A stretch of DNA of 64,000 nt from CALXOD01 sp964402715. Lineage in GTDB: Bacteria; Verrucomicrobiota; Lentisphaeria; Victivallales; Victivallaceae. The position numbers and the translations under genes are program-made. How positions within the stretch are numbered: the stretch's first letter is position 1; each line of letters opens with the position of its first letter. Below the pieces are notes generated by a model. The model did not search any database and had not been told where the DNA came from. It saw only the letters and a program-made list of their open reading frames with translations. This document shows positions 17,776 through 26,967 of this stretch, piece by piece. The stretch lies in assembly GCA_964402715.1 (NCBI GenBank), contig CAYODJ010000004.1, positions 1 through 64,000 of the forward strand. The letters are read 5' to 3'.

Positions 17776-19809
17776 TCAGCGCTTCAGAATCTTAAAAATC
17801 TCCGCAAAGGCTCGCCGCGCCTCGTCCCCGCTCATCTCATGTATCAGATCCTCCGGTGAAGCCGTGCGGATCTCATCCTCCGGCAGAAGCCCCAGGAACG
17901 GCGAAGGCAACTGAATCCGGGATATTCCGCGCTGCATCCTGGTCGCGGACCGCAGCAGGAACAGCTCCTCCCTCGCGCGGGTGATGGCGACGTAGAACAG
18001 CCGCAGCTCCTCCTCGTGCTGTCCTTCCTCAAGCGCACGTTCGTGCGGGAAGATCCCGTTCTCCATGGCGACGACAAAGACCACCGGAAACTCCAGACCC
18101 TTGGCGGCATGAATCGTGGTCAGCGTGACGGCGTCGGCGTCGGCGTCCCGCTCGGCGTCCCCGGCGTTCTCCTCGAGCAGAGCGAAACTCTCCAGACAGT
18201 CTCCCAGAACCGCCGGCCCCTCGCTTCTCCGTTCATACTGAGCCACCGCGTTGATGAACTCGTCGATGTTTTCGCGCCGCTTGACGGCGTCGTCATAGTC
18301 CTTGTACATGCGCTGCAGACCGTCCAGATACCCGACGTCCCTCAGGAAGGAACCGATTTTCCCGGCAAGGTTTCCGGGTTCATCGAAGACGGAGCGATAA
18401 TGCCGCAGAACCTGCGAAAGCTCCCTCGCCGCGTCGGCTCCCTTTTTCCCGACGGCGGAGACGAATTCCGGCTCGCCGAGAAGCTCGGCCATCGGTTTCA
18501 TGGTGCTCGCGTGCAGATATTTGAGCCTCTCGACGGCCTTCTGAGCCAGACCGCGCGGCGGAGCGGCTATGATCCGCAGCAGACTTTGATCTTCGTGAGG
18601 ATTCACCAGCAGTTTCAGGTAGGCGGTGGCGTCCTTGATTTCCTTGCGCTTGTAGAACTCCTGACCTCCGACCACGCAGTAGGGAACGCCCCGCCGCCGC
18701 AGAGTCTGCTCCAGCTGCCGCGACAGATGGTTGGAACGGTACAGCACGGCGAAATCCCGGTAGCGGCGCCCGGGCGAGGCGGACAGCTCCTGCTGGATAT
18801 AGTCGCCGACGAAATCCGCCTCGGCCTCGCTGTTGTCGACGCTCACAACCGTCACCGGATCGCCCTCACCCAGACCAGACCACAGCGTCTTGGCGTGACG
18901 GTGGGCGTTTCTGCTGATCACGGCGTTGGCCGCCGACAGGATTCTCGTCGTGGAACGGTAGTTCTGCGACAGCGTGACGACTTTCGCGCCGGGGAAATGC
19001 ATCGAAAACTCGAGAATGTTGCCGAGATTGGCGCCGCGCCACGAATAAATGCATTGATCATCGTCGCCGACTACGCACAGATTGCACCGATCGCCGGCCA
19101 GGATTTTCACCAGAGTGAACTGGGCGTCGTTGGTGTCCTGGTATTCGTCGACCAGCAGATAGCGGTATTGCCCCCGGTATTTTTCAAGCACGTCCGGAAA
19201 CTTCGTGAAGAGCTGATGCACCAGCAGCAGCATGTCGTCGAAATCGATCATGTTCTGCATCTCGAGCAGCGTCTGATACTCTCTGTAGAGCTGCACGAAC
19301 ATGAATTCGACGTCGGACTCCGCCGCCGACCTGACGTCGCCGGGAGTCAGCAACCGGTTTTTCCAGCGGCTGATCGCGGTTCCCGCCTCCATGAGGGGGA
19401 AGCCGTCACGGTTCAGTCCAAGCGCGGCCGCCGCCTGCTTCAGCAGTCCCTGCTGATCCAGTTCGTCGGCGATGGTGAATCCCGGCAGGTAGCCGAGACG
19501 CACTATCTCCCTGCGCAGCAGGCGGACACAGAACGAGTGGAAAGTGCTGAGCGTGACGTTGTGCGCCATTGCGGTGTCCACCAGCTGCGCGAGGCGCTCG
19601 CGCATCTCCCTGGCCGCCTTGTTGGTGAACGTCAGTCCGAGAATCTGCTCCGCAGGAATGCCGGACGCGAGCATCCCCGCGATCCGGTACGTGATCACCC
19701 TGGTCTTGCCGGTGCCCGCGCCGGCGAGAACCAGCATCGGACCCTGTATGCTGGACGCGGCCTCCCGCTGTTCTCGGTTGAGCCGGCCGAGAATTTCCTC
19801 CGAGGTCAT
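17776..19809 (-). CDS. ATP-dependent 3'-5' DNA helicase of the UvrD/PcrA/Rep family
   Basis: A 677-residue superfamily 1A helicase for repair and replication restart. Motifs in order: Q motif LNREQREA, Walker A LAGAGTGKTRVITYRI near residue 29, VDEYQDTNDAQ near 223, GDDDQCIYSWRGA near 248, YRSTTRI, TIHAAKGLEFPVVFV near 566, and VAITRAREELFLL near 607. The length is close to Rep (673), and the Tudor-like end of PcrA/UvrD seems absent, so UvrD, PcrA or Rep cannot be told apart. The start overlaps the purO stop by 4 bp (ATGA). Confidence 0.93.
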   Translation of the reverse strand: MTSEEILGRLNREQREAASSIQGPMLVLAGAGTGKTRVITYRIAGMLASGIPAEQILGLTFTNKAAREMRERLAQLVDTAMAHNVTLSTFHSFCVRLLRREIVRLGYLPGFTIADELDQQGLLKQAAAALGLNRDGFPLMEAGTAISRWKNRLLTPGDVRSAAESDVEFMFVQLYREYQTLLEMQNMIDFDDMLLLVHQLFTKFPDVLEKYRGQYRYLLVDEYQDTNDAQFTLVKILAGDRCNLCVVGDDDQCIYSWRGANLGNILEFSMHFPGAKVVTLSQNYRSTTRILSAANAVISRNAHRHAKTLWSGLGEGDPVTVVSVDNSEAEADFVGDYIQQELSASPGRRYRDFAVLYRSNHLSRQLEQTLRRRGVPYCVVGGQEFYKRKEIKDATAYLKLLVNPHEDQSLLRIIAAPPRGLAQKAVERLKYLHASTMKPMAELLGEPEFVSAVGKKGADAARELSQVLRHYRSVFDEPGNLAGKIGSFLRDVGYLDGLQRMYKDYDDAVKRRENIDEFINAVAQYERRSEGPAVLGDCLESFALLEENAGDAERDADADAVTLTTIHAAKGLEFPVVFVVAMENGIFPHERALEEGQHEEELRLFYVAITRAREELFLLRSATRMQRGISRIQLPSPFLGLLPEDEIRTASPEDLIHEMSGDEARRAFAEIFKILKR

Positions 19810-20441
19810 ACGGACAGAGAGGCGAGTTCGAACCGGCCGCCGGCCGCCATGGCGGCGGCGGAGGCGACCGGATTGTCAAATCCGGCGAACACGCCTCCGT
19901 TCACGACATATCCGGCCGCGGCGGCGGCGCCGGCGGCTTCGAAGGAAGCGTCATGAAACCGCACGTCCGGCTCGTTGCGGTCATATGTCGACAGATAAAA
20001 CGCCCTGCCCGGCTCCAGCGGCATTTCGCGCACCATGACCGCGTCGCTGCGGACGACTCCCAGATAACCGACGCGCTCCGTCAGATGAACGGCGGCGACG
20101 ATGCGCGGAGTGTTCAGCGCATCTTTCTCGTAGTCCATGGCCAGCAGACCCAGCGTCATGGCGTCCCGCACCGGCGTCCTCATGGCGATTTTCTCCGCTA
20201 TCGGATCGGTATGGGAACCGTTTCCCGCCACGGCGAACTCTCCGGCGACCATAAGACAGTGATAGGCTATGTAGGGGTTCTTCTGCAGATCGGAAGCGAA
20301 TCCGCTCCGCGGAACAATGGAGATCACCCCGTCCTGCATCACGGCCTCCCTGTTGGGGAAAGACCTGGACGAGACCCGGTACATGACGGCGTTGACGCCG
20401 TCCCGGGTGCACCCTACGGCGACGATTCTTCCCAAATACAT
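19806..20441 (-). CDS. purO: IMP cyclohydrolase, archaeal PurO type
   Basis: This 211-residue protein matches the archaeal-type IMP cyclohydrolase family, which closes FAICAR to IMP in the last step of purine synthesis. It is unrelated to the bacterial PurH cyclohydrolase domain. The family start MYLGRIVAVG and the motif YRVSSRSFPNREA near residue 22 are clear. The start is placed at that Met (20441), with AGGAT 7 nt upstream, and the longer frame from 20588 is unsupported. It is coupled to the downstream helicase by a 4-bp overlap. No purH is in the window, so PurO may be the sole enzyme for this step or a duplicate. Confidence 0.82.
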   Translation of the reverse strand: MYLGRIVAVGCTRDGVNAVMYRVSSRSFPNREAVMQDGVISIVPRSGFASDLQKNPYIAYHCLMVAGEFAVAGNGSHTDPIAEKIAMRTPVRDAMTLGLLAMDYEKDALNTPRIVAAVHLTERVGYLGVVRSDAVMVREMPLEPGRAFYLSTYDRNEPDVRFHDASFEAAGAAAAAGYVVNGGVFAGFDNPVASAAAMAAGGRFELASLSV

Positions 20442-20527
20442 GACATGATCCTGAATGTTAGACGTTTTGTTGCGCTTCCCGGCCGCAACGACGCACCGCA
20501 CGAATATATACCGCGTCCGGGCGTATT

Positions 20528-21487
20528 TCAATGCTCCAGCGGCACATCCGGCGGGATTCGGCGGTTGCTCCGGACGAAGACCCGCCATTCACGGAGAAGC
20601 TCCGGAACGGGATCGCCCGGCAGCGGTACCGTCACCGCCTCCGGATGCTGATGACGGAACCAGGTGCGCTGCCGTCTGGCCAGCTGACAGGTCTGGTTGA
20701 TGATGCGGACGGCCGCCTCCTCCATGCTCAAATTGCCGGCGAGATATTCGCCGATGATTCCGTAGCCGAGCGCCTGACGCGCGGTGGGCGTGTTCATGAG
20801 ACCGGCCGCCAGCGCGTCGGCCGCCTCACGAATCCAGCCGTTTTGAAGCATGAACCGGGCGCGTTCGGCAATCCGCCGCCGCAGATCGTCCGGAGACCAT
20901 TGCAATATGCGCGTGAAAGCGCGGTACCGCGGCGGACGGGCGCCGGTCTGAAGCTCCGTCAGCGAACGTCCGCTCAGCAGTCTCACCTCCAGCGCGCGGA
21001 TCAGTTTGCGGCGGCAGTTATGCCAACGGGACTCCGACGCCGGATCGAGTTCGCGCATCCGCTCCCGCAGCGCGTCGAAGCGGTCGTCACGGTCGTAGGC
21101 ACGATCAAGATCGGCGCGCAGCCGCGGGTCGGCGGGCAGATCATCCAGACCGTGAAGCAGTGCCTTGAGGTAGAGACCGGTGCCGCCGACCACAATCGGC
21201 ACCCTGCCGCGACCGAAGACACCGGCGACGGCCTCGTCGGCCAGTCTGACGAAAAGAGTGACGTCAACTCTCTCGGACAGATCAAGGCAGCCGAACAGAT
21301 GATGAGGAATCAGCGACCTGTCGGCCGCGGTCGGCTGGGCGGTGCCGATTTCCAGACCGCGGTACAGCTGCATCGAATCAGCGGAGATGATTTCGCCGCC
21401 CAGACGCTGCGCCAGCCGCAGCGCCAGAGCGCTCTTCCCGGAAGCCGTCGGCCCGGCAATGCAGATCAACGCCGCGTCGGAAATCAT
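20528..21487 (-). CDS. miaA: tRNA dimethylallyltransferase MiaA
   Basis: MiaA adds the dimethylallyl group to A37 of tRNAs reading U-starting codons. The 319-residue enzyme has the P-loop AGPTASGKSALALRLA near residue 9, SADSMQLYRGLEIGTAQPT near residue 34, and VGGTGLYLKALLHGL near residue 94. RALEVRLLSGRSL and ARRQRTWFRH in the C-terminal half are typical. The start is ATG at 21487, with AGGGA 8 nt upstream. It lies 86 bp before purO on the same strand, downstream of dnaA. Confidence 0.96.
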   Translation of the reverse strand: MISDAALICIAGPTASGKSALALRLAQRLGGEIISADSMQLYRGLEIGTAQPTAADRSLIPHHLFGCLDLSERVDVTLFVRLADEAVAGVFGRGRVPIVVGGTGLYLKALLHGLDDLPADPRLRADLDRAYDRDDRFDALRERMRELDPASESRWHNCRRKLIRALEVRLLSGRSLTELQTGARPPRYRAFTRILQWSPDDLRRRIAERARFMLQNGWIREAADALAAGLMNTPTARQALGYGIIGEYLAGNLSMEEAAVRIINQTCQLARRQRTWFRHQHPEAVTVPLPGDPVPELLREWRVFVRSNRRIPPDVPLEH

Positions 21488-21639
21488 GCCGGCTGTCCCT
21501 GAATAGAAACGTCTGCGAAAAAGGTGTTCACGGGGAAAATCGGCAGGAAATCCGCACACCATTCCGGACTCCCGTCGAAACCCGTCGGTCGGAAAACCAG
21601 CTCCGGATCCCTCCGCGCCGCGCCGGATGACGGACGGGG

Positions 21640-23013
21640 CTAGCTATGTCTGAGCTTCTGCTCCAGCTGCCTCACGTTCCTGCGCAGAACCTCGTCGCGC
21701 TTGCACAATTCCGGAACTTTTTTCATGGCGTTGAGCACCGTGCCGTGCGTCTTGCCGAATGCGGCCCCTATTTCCGGAAGAGAGTGGGACGTCAGCTGAC
21801 GGCAGAGGTACATGGCGACCAGACGGGGCTCCGCGATATGCTGCGGCCGCTTGGAGCTCAACAGATCCGCCACCTTGATCTCGAACTGCTCGGCCACGCT
21901 CCGCTGGATCTCGTCGATCGAAACCAGACGGTTGGAACGCTCCTGCACCAGCTGAGCAGAAAGCAGTTCCTCGGCCTGCTGCACCGTCAGCTGGCCGGAT
22001 CCGCACATGGACGCGAACGACGCCAGGCGCATGAAAGCGCCTTTCAGACGACGCACGCTGGAAGAAATATGCGCGGCCAGAAAATCCAGAATCGGATCCG
22101 CGAGCTTGACCTTGATCAGGGCGTCGTCGCGCATCATGCGCAGAATCATCAGCCGCCCCTCCACCTCCGGCACGCTGATCTCAGTGGTCACTCCGGATTC
22201 AAACCTCGTCACCAGACGCGGCTCCAGCCCCTTGATCTCGCACGGCTGCTTGTCCGAGGTCAGGATGATCTGCTTCTGCTGACCGTAAAGGGTATTGAAC
22301 AGGTTGAAGAACTCCTCCTGAATCTGCGGCTTGTTCGCCAGCACGTGCACGTCGTCGACCAGCAGGACATCGACGTCCCGCACCGAAGAGCGGAATTCGC
22401 TCAGACTACGCTTGTTCTGCAGCAGATCATAAAAGTTGTCCAGAAGCTCGCTGCACGGCGCGTAGCGGACCCGCAGGCGCCTTTCGTCGGAAAGCAGCTC
22501 GTTCTGGGCGGCCTGCAGCAGATGCGTCTTCCCGACGCCGCTGCTGCCGTACACGTACAGCGGGTTGTAGAGCAGTCCGGGACTCTCGACGGCGGACTTC
22601 ACCGCCATGCACGCGTAACGGTTCTCCTCGCTGATCACGAAGTTCTCGAAAGTGTGACGGCTCAGCGACTTGCGGACGGCGGACGGAACGATCTTGCGCC
22701 TGACCTGCGCCTGCGGCGCGGACTCGGCGGCTTCCTCCGACGCCAGCGCCTCCTGATGCCCGGACTCCACGGCGTAGGCGTAGTTCCTGCTGAAAATCCC
22801 CGACAGAACCTCCTGCAGCAGATCGCCGAGGTTATCCGAAATCCATTCCCCGAAGAATTTATCCGGAACCCCCAGAACCAACTGATCGCCTTCGTTGATT
22901 CGAATAGGGACAATCGGCTGAAACCACTGCCGATAGCACTGCATGCTTTTGCTTTTCAGTCTCTCGGCTGCCACGGCCCACACATCCGCCGCCGAAATCG
23001 CCTGCGCTTCCAT
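21640..23013 (-). CDS. dnaA: chromosomal replication initiator protein DnaA
   Basis: DnaA binds DnaA boxes at oriC and melts the origin. The 457-residue protein has domain I (WAVAAERLKSKSMQCYRQWF), a linker, and the AAA+ domain with Walker A YGSSGVGKTHLLQAA and Walker B VDVLLVDDVHVLANKPQIQ. The C-terminal DNA-binding domain contains LTSHSLPEIGAAFGKTHGTVLNA. The start is taken as ATG 23013, with AGAGGT 7 nt upstream, rather than an in-frame GTG at 23031. The proposed origin lies directly upstream. dnaN, which follows dnaA in many bacteria, is not here; miaA follows instead. Confidence 0.97.
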   Translation of the reverse strand: MEAQAISAADVWAVAAERLKSKSMQCYRQWFQPIVPIRINEGDQLVLGVPDKFFGEWISDNLGDLLQEVLSGIFSRNYAYAVESGHQEALASEEAAESAPQAQVRRKIVPSAVRKSLSRHTFENFVISEENRYACMAVKSAVESPGLLYNPLYVYGSSGVGKTHLLQAAQNELLSDERRLRVRYAPCSELLDNFYDLLQNKRSLSEFRSSVRDVDVLLVDDVHVLANKPQIQEEFFNLFNTLYGQQKQIILTSDKQPCEIKGLEPRLVTRFESGVTTEISVPEVEGRLMILRMMRDDALIKVKLADPILDFLAAHISSSVRRLKGAFMRLASFASMCGSGQLTVQQAEELLSAQLVQERSNRLVSIDEIQRSVAEQFEIKVADLLSSKRPQHIAEPRLVAMYLCRQLTSHSLPEIGAAFGKTHGTVLNAMKKVPELCKRDEVLRRNVRQLEQKLRHS

Positions 23014-23220
23014 ACAACAAACCTCTTTCACCCGCTAACAGCTGCAAGTTATTGACAATTGCTTTAATACCTGCCACGCCACTCACTTGCGTCATTCGAA
23101 CGCTCCATTGAAGATGTGAATGCACCGCCCGGCCGTCGGGGGAAACACCGCGACGTGAACCGCCGATCAACCGGCCGCGCACCTCAATTCTACCTACGGA
23201 ATCCGACGTAAGACGGCATC

Positions 23221-23340
23221 GCCTGCCACAAATGAATCACATTTTTCATAATTACGACAAACTCTACACACTTTTCACGACTTACAAAAGATGTTGCAAA
23301 CGATCCACAGCTTGTTGACAGGTTGTTCACAGAACCGCCG
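23221..23340. other. oriC: probable replication origin (oriC): DnaA-box array and AT-rich tract
   Basis: Upstream of dnaA, three DnaA-box-like 9-mers lie in direct repeat exactly 11 bp apart: CGATCCACA (23301-23309), TTGTTGACA (23312-23320) and TTGTTCACA (23323-23331). A weaker related 9-mer, GATGTTGCA, sits at 23290-23298 in the same phase. On the dnaA side an AT-rich stretch (about 23230-23300) in GC-rich DNA would serve as an unwinding element. Further CACA-ending words occur at 23233-23241 and 23262-23270. Position next to dnaA and helical phasing support an origin. Confidence 0.6.
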
Positions 23341-23400
23341 TTCCCCACCTGCCGCGCAACTCTGCTGTAATATACCAGCTTTGCGCCGATGTGTCAAACC

Positions 23401-23841
23401 GGATTTACAAATCCCGTCTGTCATTCACCATGTCGTCCTCGCCTCATTCCCGCATTGTTTTCAACGGAAAAAAATTTCCATGTCGACGCCGTCCGACAGG
23501 ATTCGGCCCGGCGGATGGAGAGCCGTCCGCCGACCGCCGCGCACACTGCGTCGGCCGCAGCCTTTCGCCGTCCCGTGAAAGGCGAGAAAGGCCGGTTTCC
23601 TTCAGGACATCCCCGCCGGACAAAGCCGACATCCCCCTCCCGAAATCAGAACCTGATTCGGACTGCGCCGTGCGCAGGGAAAGCCGGATCATGACGCCGC
23701 GGATCGCCGCAGTGCTCACGGAAAGACGCCGCTCCTCACACCGGACGCCTGAAGACAGGCGCCGGACAATCATGAAATTCCGGAACTCGTCATCGCCGGC
23801 GCCCGGATCATGAAACGACCGGACTCCGACGCGCATTCCCG
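23401..23841. other. non-coding stretch between oriC candidate and the RND genes
   Basis: No gene is supported here. Overlapping frames of 95-140 codons exist on both strands, but they have Arg/Ser/Pro-rich translations typical of GC-rich random frames, and none has a family likeness. No tRNA or other RNA fold was recognised. Confidence 0.4.
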
Positions 23842-26800
23842 TCACGCCTGCGGACTCTTCCTGAAGAGCCGCACGAAACCCTCGGCGATGCGTTGAAACG
23901 CCGCATAAAGCCCCGGAATGAACATCATGCCGATAATGGTGGCGACGAGCATTCCCCAGAACGTCGTGATGCCGATCGCCTGACGGCTGTTGGCTCCGCC
24001 TCCACTGGCGAACACCATCGGAAAGACACCGAACACGAACGACAGAGCCGTCATCATCACCGACCGGAACCGAAGACGCATGCCGTTCAAGGCCGCCTCG
24101 GCGATGGATTTTCCGGCGTCACGTTCCTGTTTCGCGTACTCCACCATCAGAATCGCTGTCTTGGCGGTAAGTCCGACCAGCATCAGCACCCCCAGCTGGC
24201 AATAAATGTTGAAGCTCATGCGCAGCAGCCACAGCGCCGTCAGACCTCCGAGCGTCGCCGTGCCAACGGACAGAATAACGGATATCGGCATCGTCCAGCT
24301 TTCATACTGAGCCACCAGGAACAGGTACGCGAACGTCAGCGCCAGAGCCATCAGCGAGAGAATCTTGCCCTCGTTCTGAGATTCCTGATAGCTCATGTTG
24401 GTCCAGCTGAGCTGATAATCATGCGAGAAGTCCTTGGCAAGTATGTCCTGAATCAGCGTCATCATCTCTCCGGACGAGAAGAACGGCACGCCCTGCGTGT
24501 TGACGTTGGCGGCGGGGAACATGTTGAATCTCTCGGTCTGCCGCGGCCCCAGCGCCCAATGAATCGTGGCCAGCGCGTTCAGCGGCACCATCGCTCCCTT
24601 GCCGCTGGGCACGTACAGCTGGTTCACGATGTTGAGGTTGCGCCGGAAATCACCGGCGGACTGCATCTTCACCTGATAGGTTTTGCCGTACTTGTTGAAG
24701 TCGTTGATGTAGGCCGACCCGAGCTGACTCTGCAGCACCGAGAAAATCGAGCTGATCGAAACGCCCATGGTCTCCGCCTTGTCGCGGTCGATGTCGAGCC
24801 TGAGCATCGGCGTGGTCGCGTCGAAAGATGTGAAAGCGTAGATCGCCTTGCCGCTCTGCATAATCTTGCCCAGCAGATTCTGCGTGGCCTGGAACAGCTC
24901 CTGCGAGGTCTGATCCCCGGTCGCCTGAATCGCGAACGTGACTCCACCGGTCATTCCGAGTCCCGGAATGGACGGCGGCACGAACACCGTCACCTGAGCG
25001 TCCGAAAGCAGCGCGCAGCGCTTGGTGATCTCGCCCTGGATATATTTGATCTGCTGTTCCGGGGTCTTGCGCACGCTCCAGTCCTTCAGAGTGGCGATCA
25101 CCATTCCGAGGTTTTCACCCTGACCCGCCGTCATGCTGCGGCCGGGGACGGAGATCACGTGTTCGATTCCGTTCATCTGCCTGACGATTTCGCAGACTTC
25201 GCGCAGCGCGCCCTCGGTTCTGGCCAGCGAGGCTCCTGGAGGCAGAACCACTTCGCAGAACAGCGCTCCCTTGTCCTCGTCCGGCAGGAAGGCGCCCGGA
25301 AGCTTCTGATACACGAAATAGTTCAGCGAAAGTATCATCGCGAACAGCAGCAGCGTGAACACCGTCCTGCGCACCATCATCCCGCCGAACAGAAGATACC
25401 CGTTCCGGGTCCAGTTCAGGCCGATGTTGAACCAGCGGTAGAGACCGCGGGGCTCCTTCTGCGGCCTCAGCACGAGGGCGCAGAGCGCTGGCGAAAGCGT
25501 CATCGCGTTAACCGTCGAGAGACACAGCGCGACGCACATCGTGAACGCGAACTGCGCGTAAATCTTGCCCACCATGCCGCCGTAGAAGGCGATCGGCGCG
25601 TAGACGGCCACGACCACCAGCGTCGTCGCTATCAGTGCGCCCGTCAGCTGCTTCATGGTCTTCATGGCGGCCTCGAACGGAGACAGATGCTCCTCCTGGA
25701 TGATGCGGACGCAGCTCTCCGTCACGCATATCGCGTCGTCGACCACCGAACCGATGACCAGGATCAGCGCGAACATCGACAGCGTGTTGATGCTGACGTT
25801 GAACGCGTAGAGGAAGATGAACGTGCCTATCAGCGACACCGGAATCGCCACGGAGGGCACGATGGTCGCGCGCCAGTCCTGCAGGAACAGCCACGTGATC
25901 GCCACGACCAGGACGAACGTCAGCAGCAACGTCAGGAAAATCTCGTGCATGGTCGCGCGCACGAAATTCGTCGAATCGTACCCGACCGTCCAGCTCATCC
26001 CTTCCGGAAAGTTCTTCTCCAGCCTCCCCAGTTCCTTCTTGACGTTCGCAAGCACTTCCAGCGCATTGGCGTCGCTGAGTCTGAAGATCGCCAGCGGCAC
26101 GGTCGGACGGCCGTCGAAATAGGCGGTTCCCGTGTAGTTTTCCGAACCGAGTTCCACTCTCGCCACGTCGCGGATCCGCACGATCCGTCCGTCGCCGCCC
26201 GTCTTTACGATGATGTCCTCGAATTCCTTCGGATCCTGCAGCCGGCCTTTCGTGTCGACCTTGAACTGCATGTAGTTGCTGGCGAATTCGGTTCCGACCG
26301 AACCCGTCGCCGCCTGGACGTTCTGATTGGACACCGCCTTGGCGATGTCGTCGTTGGTGATTCCGAGGGCGCGCATCTTGTTCGGATCCATCCAGATGCG
26401 CATGCTGTAGGTCATGTCTGTGAAGACCAGGGCCTGCCCGACTCCGTCGATGCGCGAGATCGGATCGCGCATGTTGATGGCGACGTAGTTGCTTATGAAA
26501 AGCGGCGTGTGCTCGGGGTTGGTGCTGGTCACCGCCACCATGCCGATGATGTCGCTGGTGCGCTTGTAGACCGTTATGCCGTTGCTTATCACCTCGGAGG
26601 GCAGCGAATGCTCGGCCCTCTTGACCGCGTTGTTGACATTGACGTACGCCATGTCGTCGTCGGAGTCAGACTTGAACGTCAGCGTCAGCGTGTAATTGCC
26701 GGAGTTGTCGGACGTCGAGGAATAGTACTCCATGTTCTCGATGCCGTTGACCTCCGCCTCGAGAGGAGCGGCCACCGTGTCCGCTATCACCTGGGCGCTG

Positions 26801-26958
26801 GCGCCGGGATAGTTCGCCATCACCACGATGGTCGGGGGTGAAATCTCGGGATACTCGGAAATCGGCAGCCGGAACATGCAGACCATGCCGGCCAGCACGA
26901 AGAAAAGCGAAATCACTATCGCGAACTTGGGACGCCTGATGAAAATATCCGAAAACAT
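23842..26958 (-). CDS. RND efflux transporter permease (AcrB/MexB, HAE1 family)
   Basis: A 1038-residue inner-membrane pump that exports drugs or other amphiphiles using the proton gradient. It has the usual 12 helices and two large periplasmic loops. The start FSDIFIRRPKFAIVISLFFVLAG, the segment GSVVDDAICVTESC with the conserved Asp pair in helix 4 (about residue 400), LPGAFLPDEDKG after helix 7, and LMVGLTAKTAILMVEYAK in helix 10 are family marks. It lies 9 bp after the adaptor gene. No TolC-type outer-membrane channel is adjacent. Substrate unknown. Confidence 0.95.
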   Translation of the reverse strand: MFSDIFIRRPKFAIVISLFFVLAGMVCMFRLPISEYPEISPPTIVVMANYPGASAQVIADTVAAPLEAEVNGIENMEYYSSTSDNSGNYTLTLTFKSDSDDDMAYVNVNNAVKRAEHSLPSEVISNGITVYKRTSDIIGMVAVTSTNPEHTPLFISNYVAINMRDPISRIDGVGQALVFTDMTYSMRIWMDPNKMRALGITNDDIAKAVSNQNVQAATGSVGTEFASNYMQFKVDTKGRLQDPKEFEDIIVKTGGDGRIVRIRDVARVELGSENYTGTAYFDGRPTVPLAIFRLSDANALEVLANVKKELGRLEKNFPEGMSWTVGYDSTNFVRATMHEIFLTLLLTFVLVVAITWLFLQDWRATIVPSVAIPVSLIGTFIFLYAFNVSINTLSMFALILVIGSVVDDAICVTESCVRIIQEEHLSPFEAAMKTMKQLTGALIATTLVVVAVYAPIAFYGGMVGKIYAQFAFTMCVALCLSTVNAMTLSPALCALVLRPQKEPRGLYRWFNIGLNWTRNGYLLFGGMMVRRTVFTLLLFAMILSLNYFVYQKLPGAFLPDEDKGALFCEVVLPPGASLARTEGALREVCEIVRQMNGIEHVISVPGRSMTAGQGENLGMVIATLKDWSVRKTPEQQIKYIQGEITKRCALLSDAQVTVFVPPSIPGLGMTGGVTFAIQATGDQTSQELFQATQNLLGKIMQSGKAIYAFTSFDATTPMLRLDIDRDKAETMGVSISSIFSVLQSQLGSAYINDFNKYGKTYQVKMQSAGDFRRNLNIVNQLYVPSGKGAMVPLNALATIHWALGPRQTERFNMFPAANVNTQGVPFFSSGEMMTLIQDILAKDFSHDYQLSWTNMSYQESQNEGKILSLMALALTFAYLFLVAQYESWTMPISVILSVGTATLGGLTALWLLRMSFNIYCQLGVLMLVGLTAKTAILMVEYAKQERDAGKSIAEAALNGMRLRFRSVMMTALSFVFGVFPMVFASGGGANSRQAIGITTFWGMLVATIIGMMFIPGLYAAFQRIAEGFVRLFRKSPQA

Positions 26959-26967
26959 GATTCACCC

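Noticed and set aside
23391..23845. Open frames of 130-140 codons in the gap beyond oriC
   Set aside because: No ribosome sites, Arg/Ser-rich translations, overlapping on both strands.
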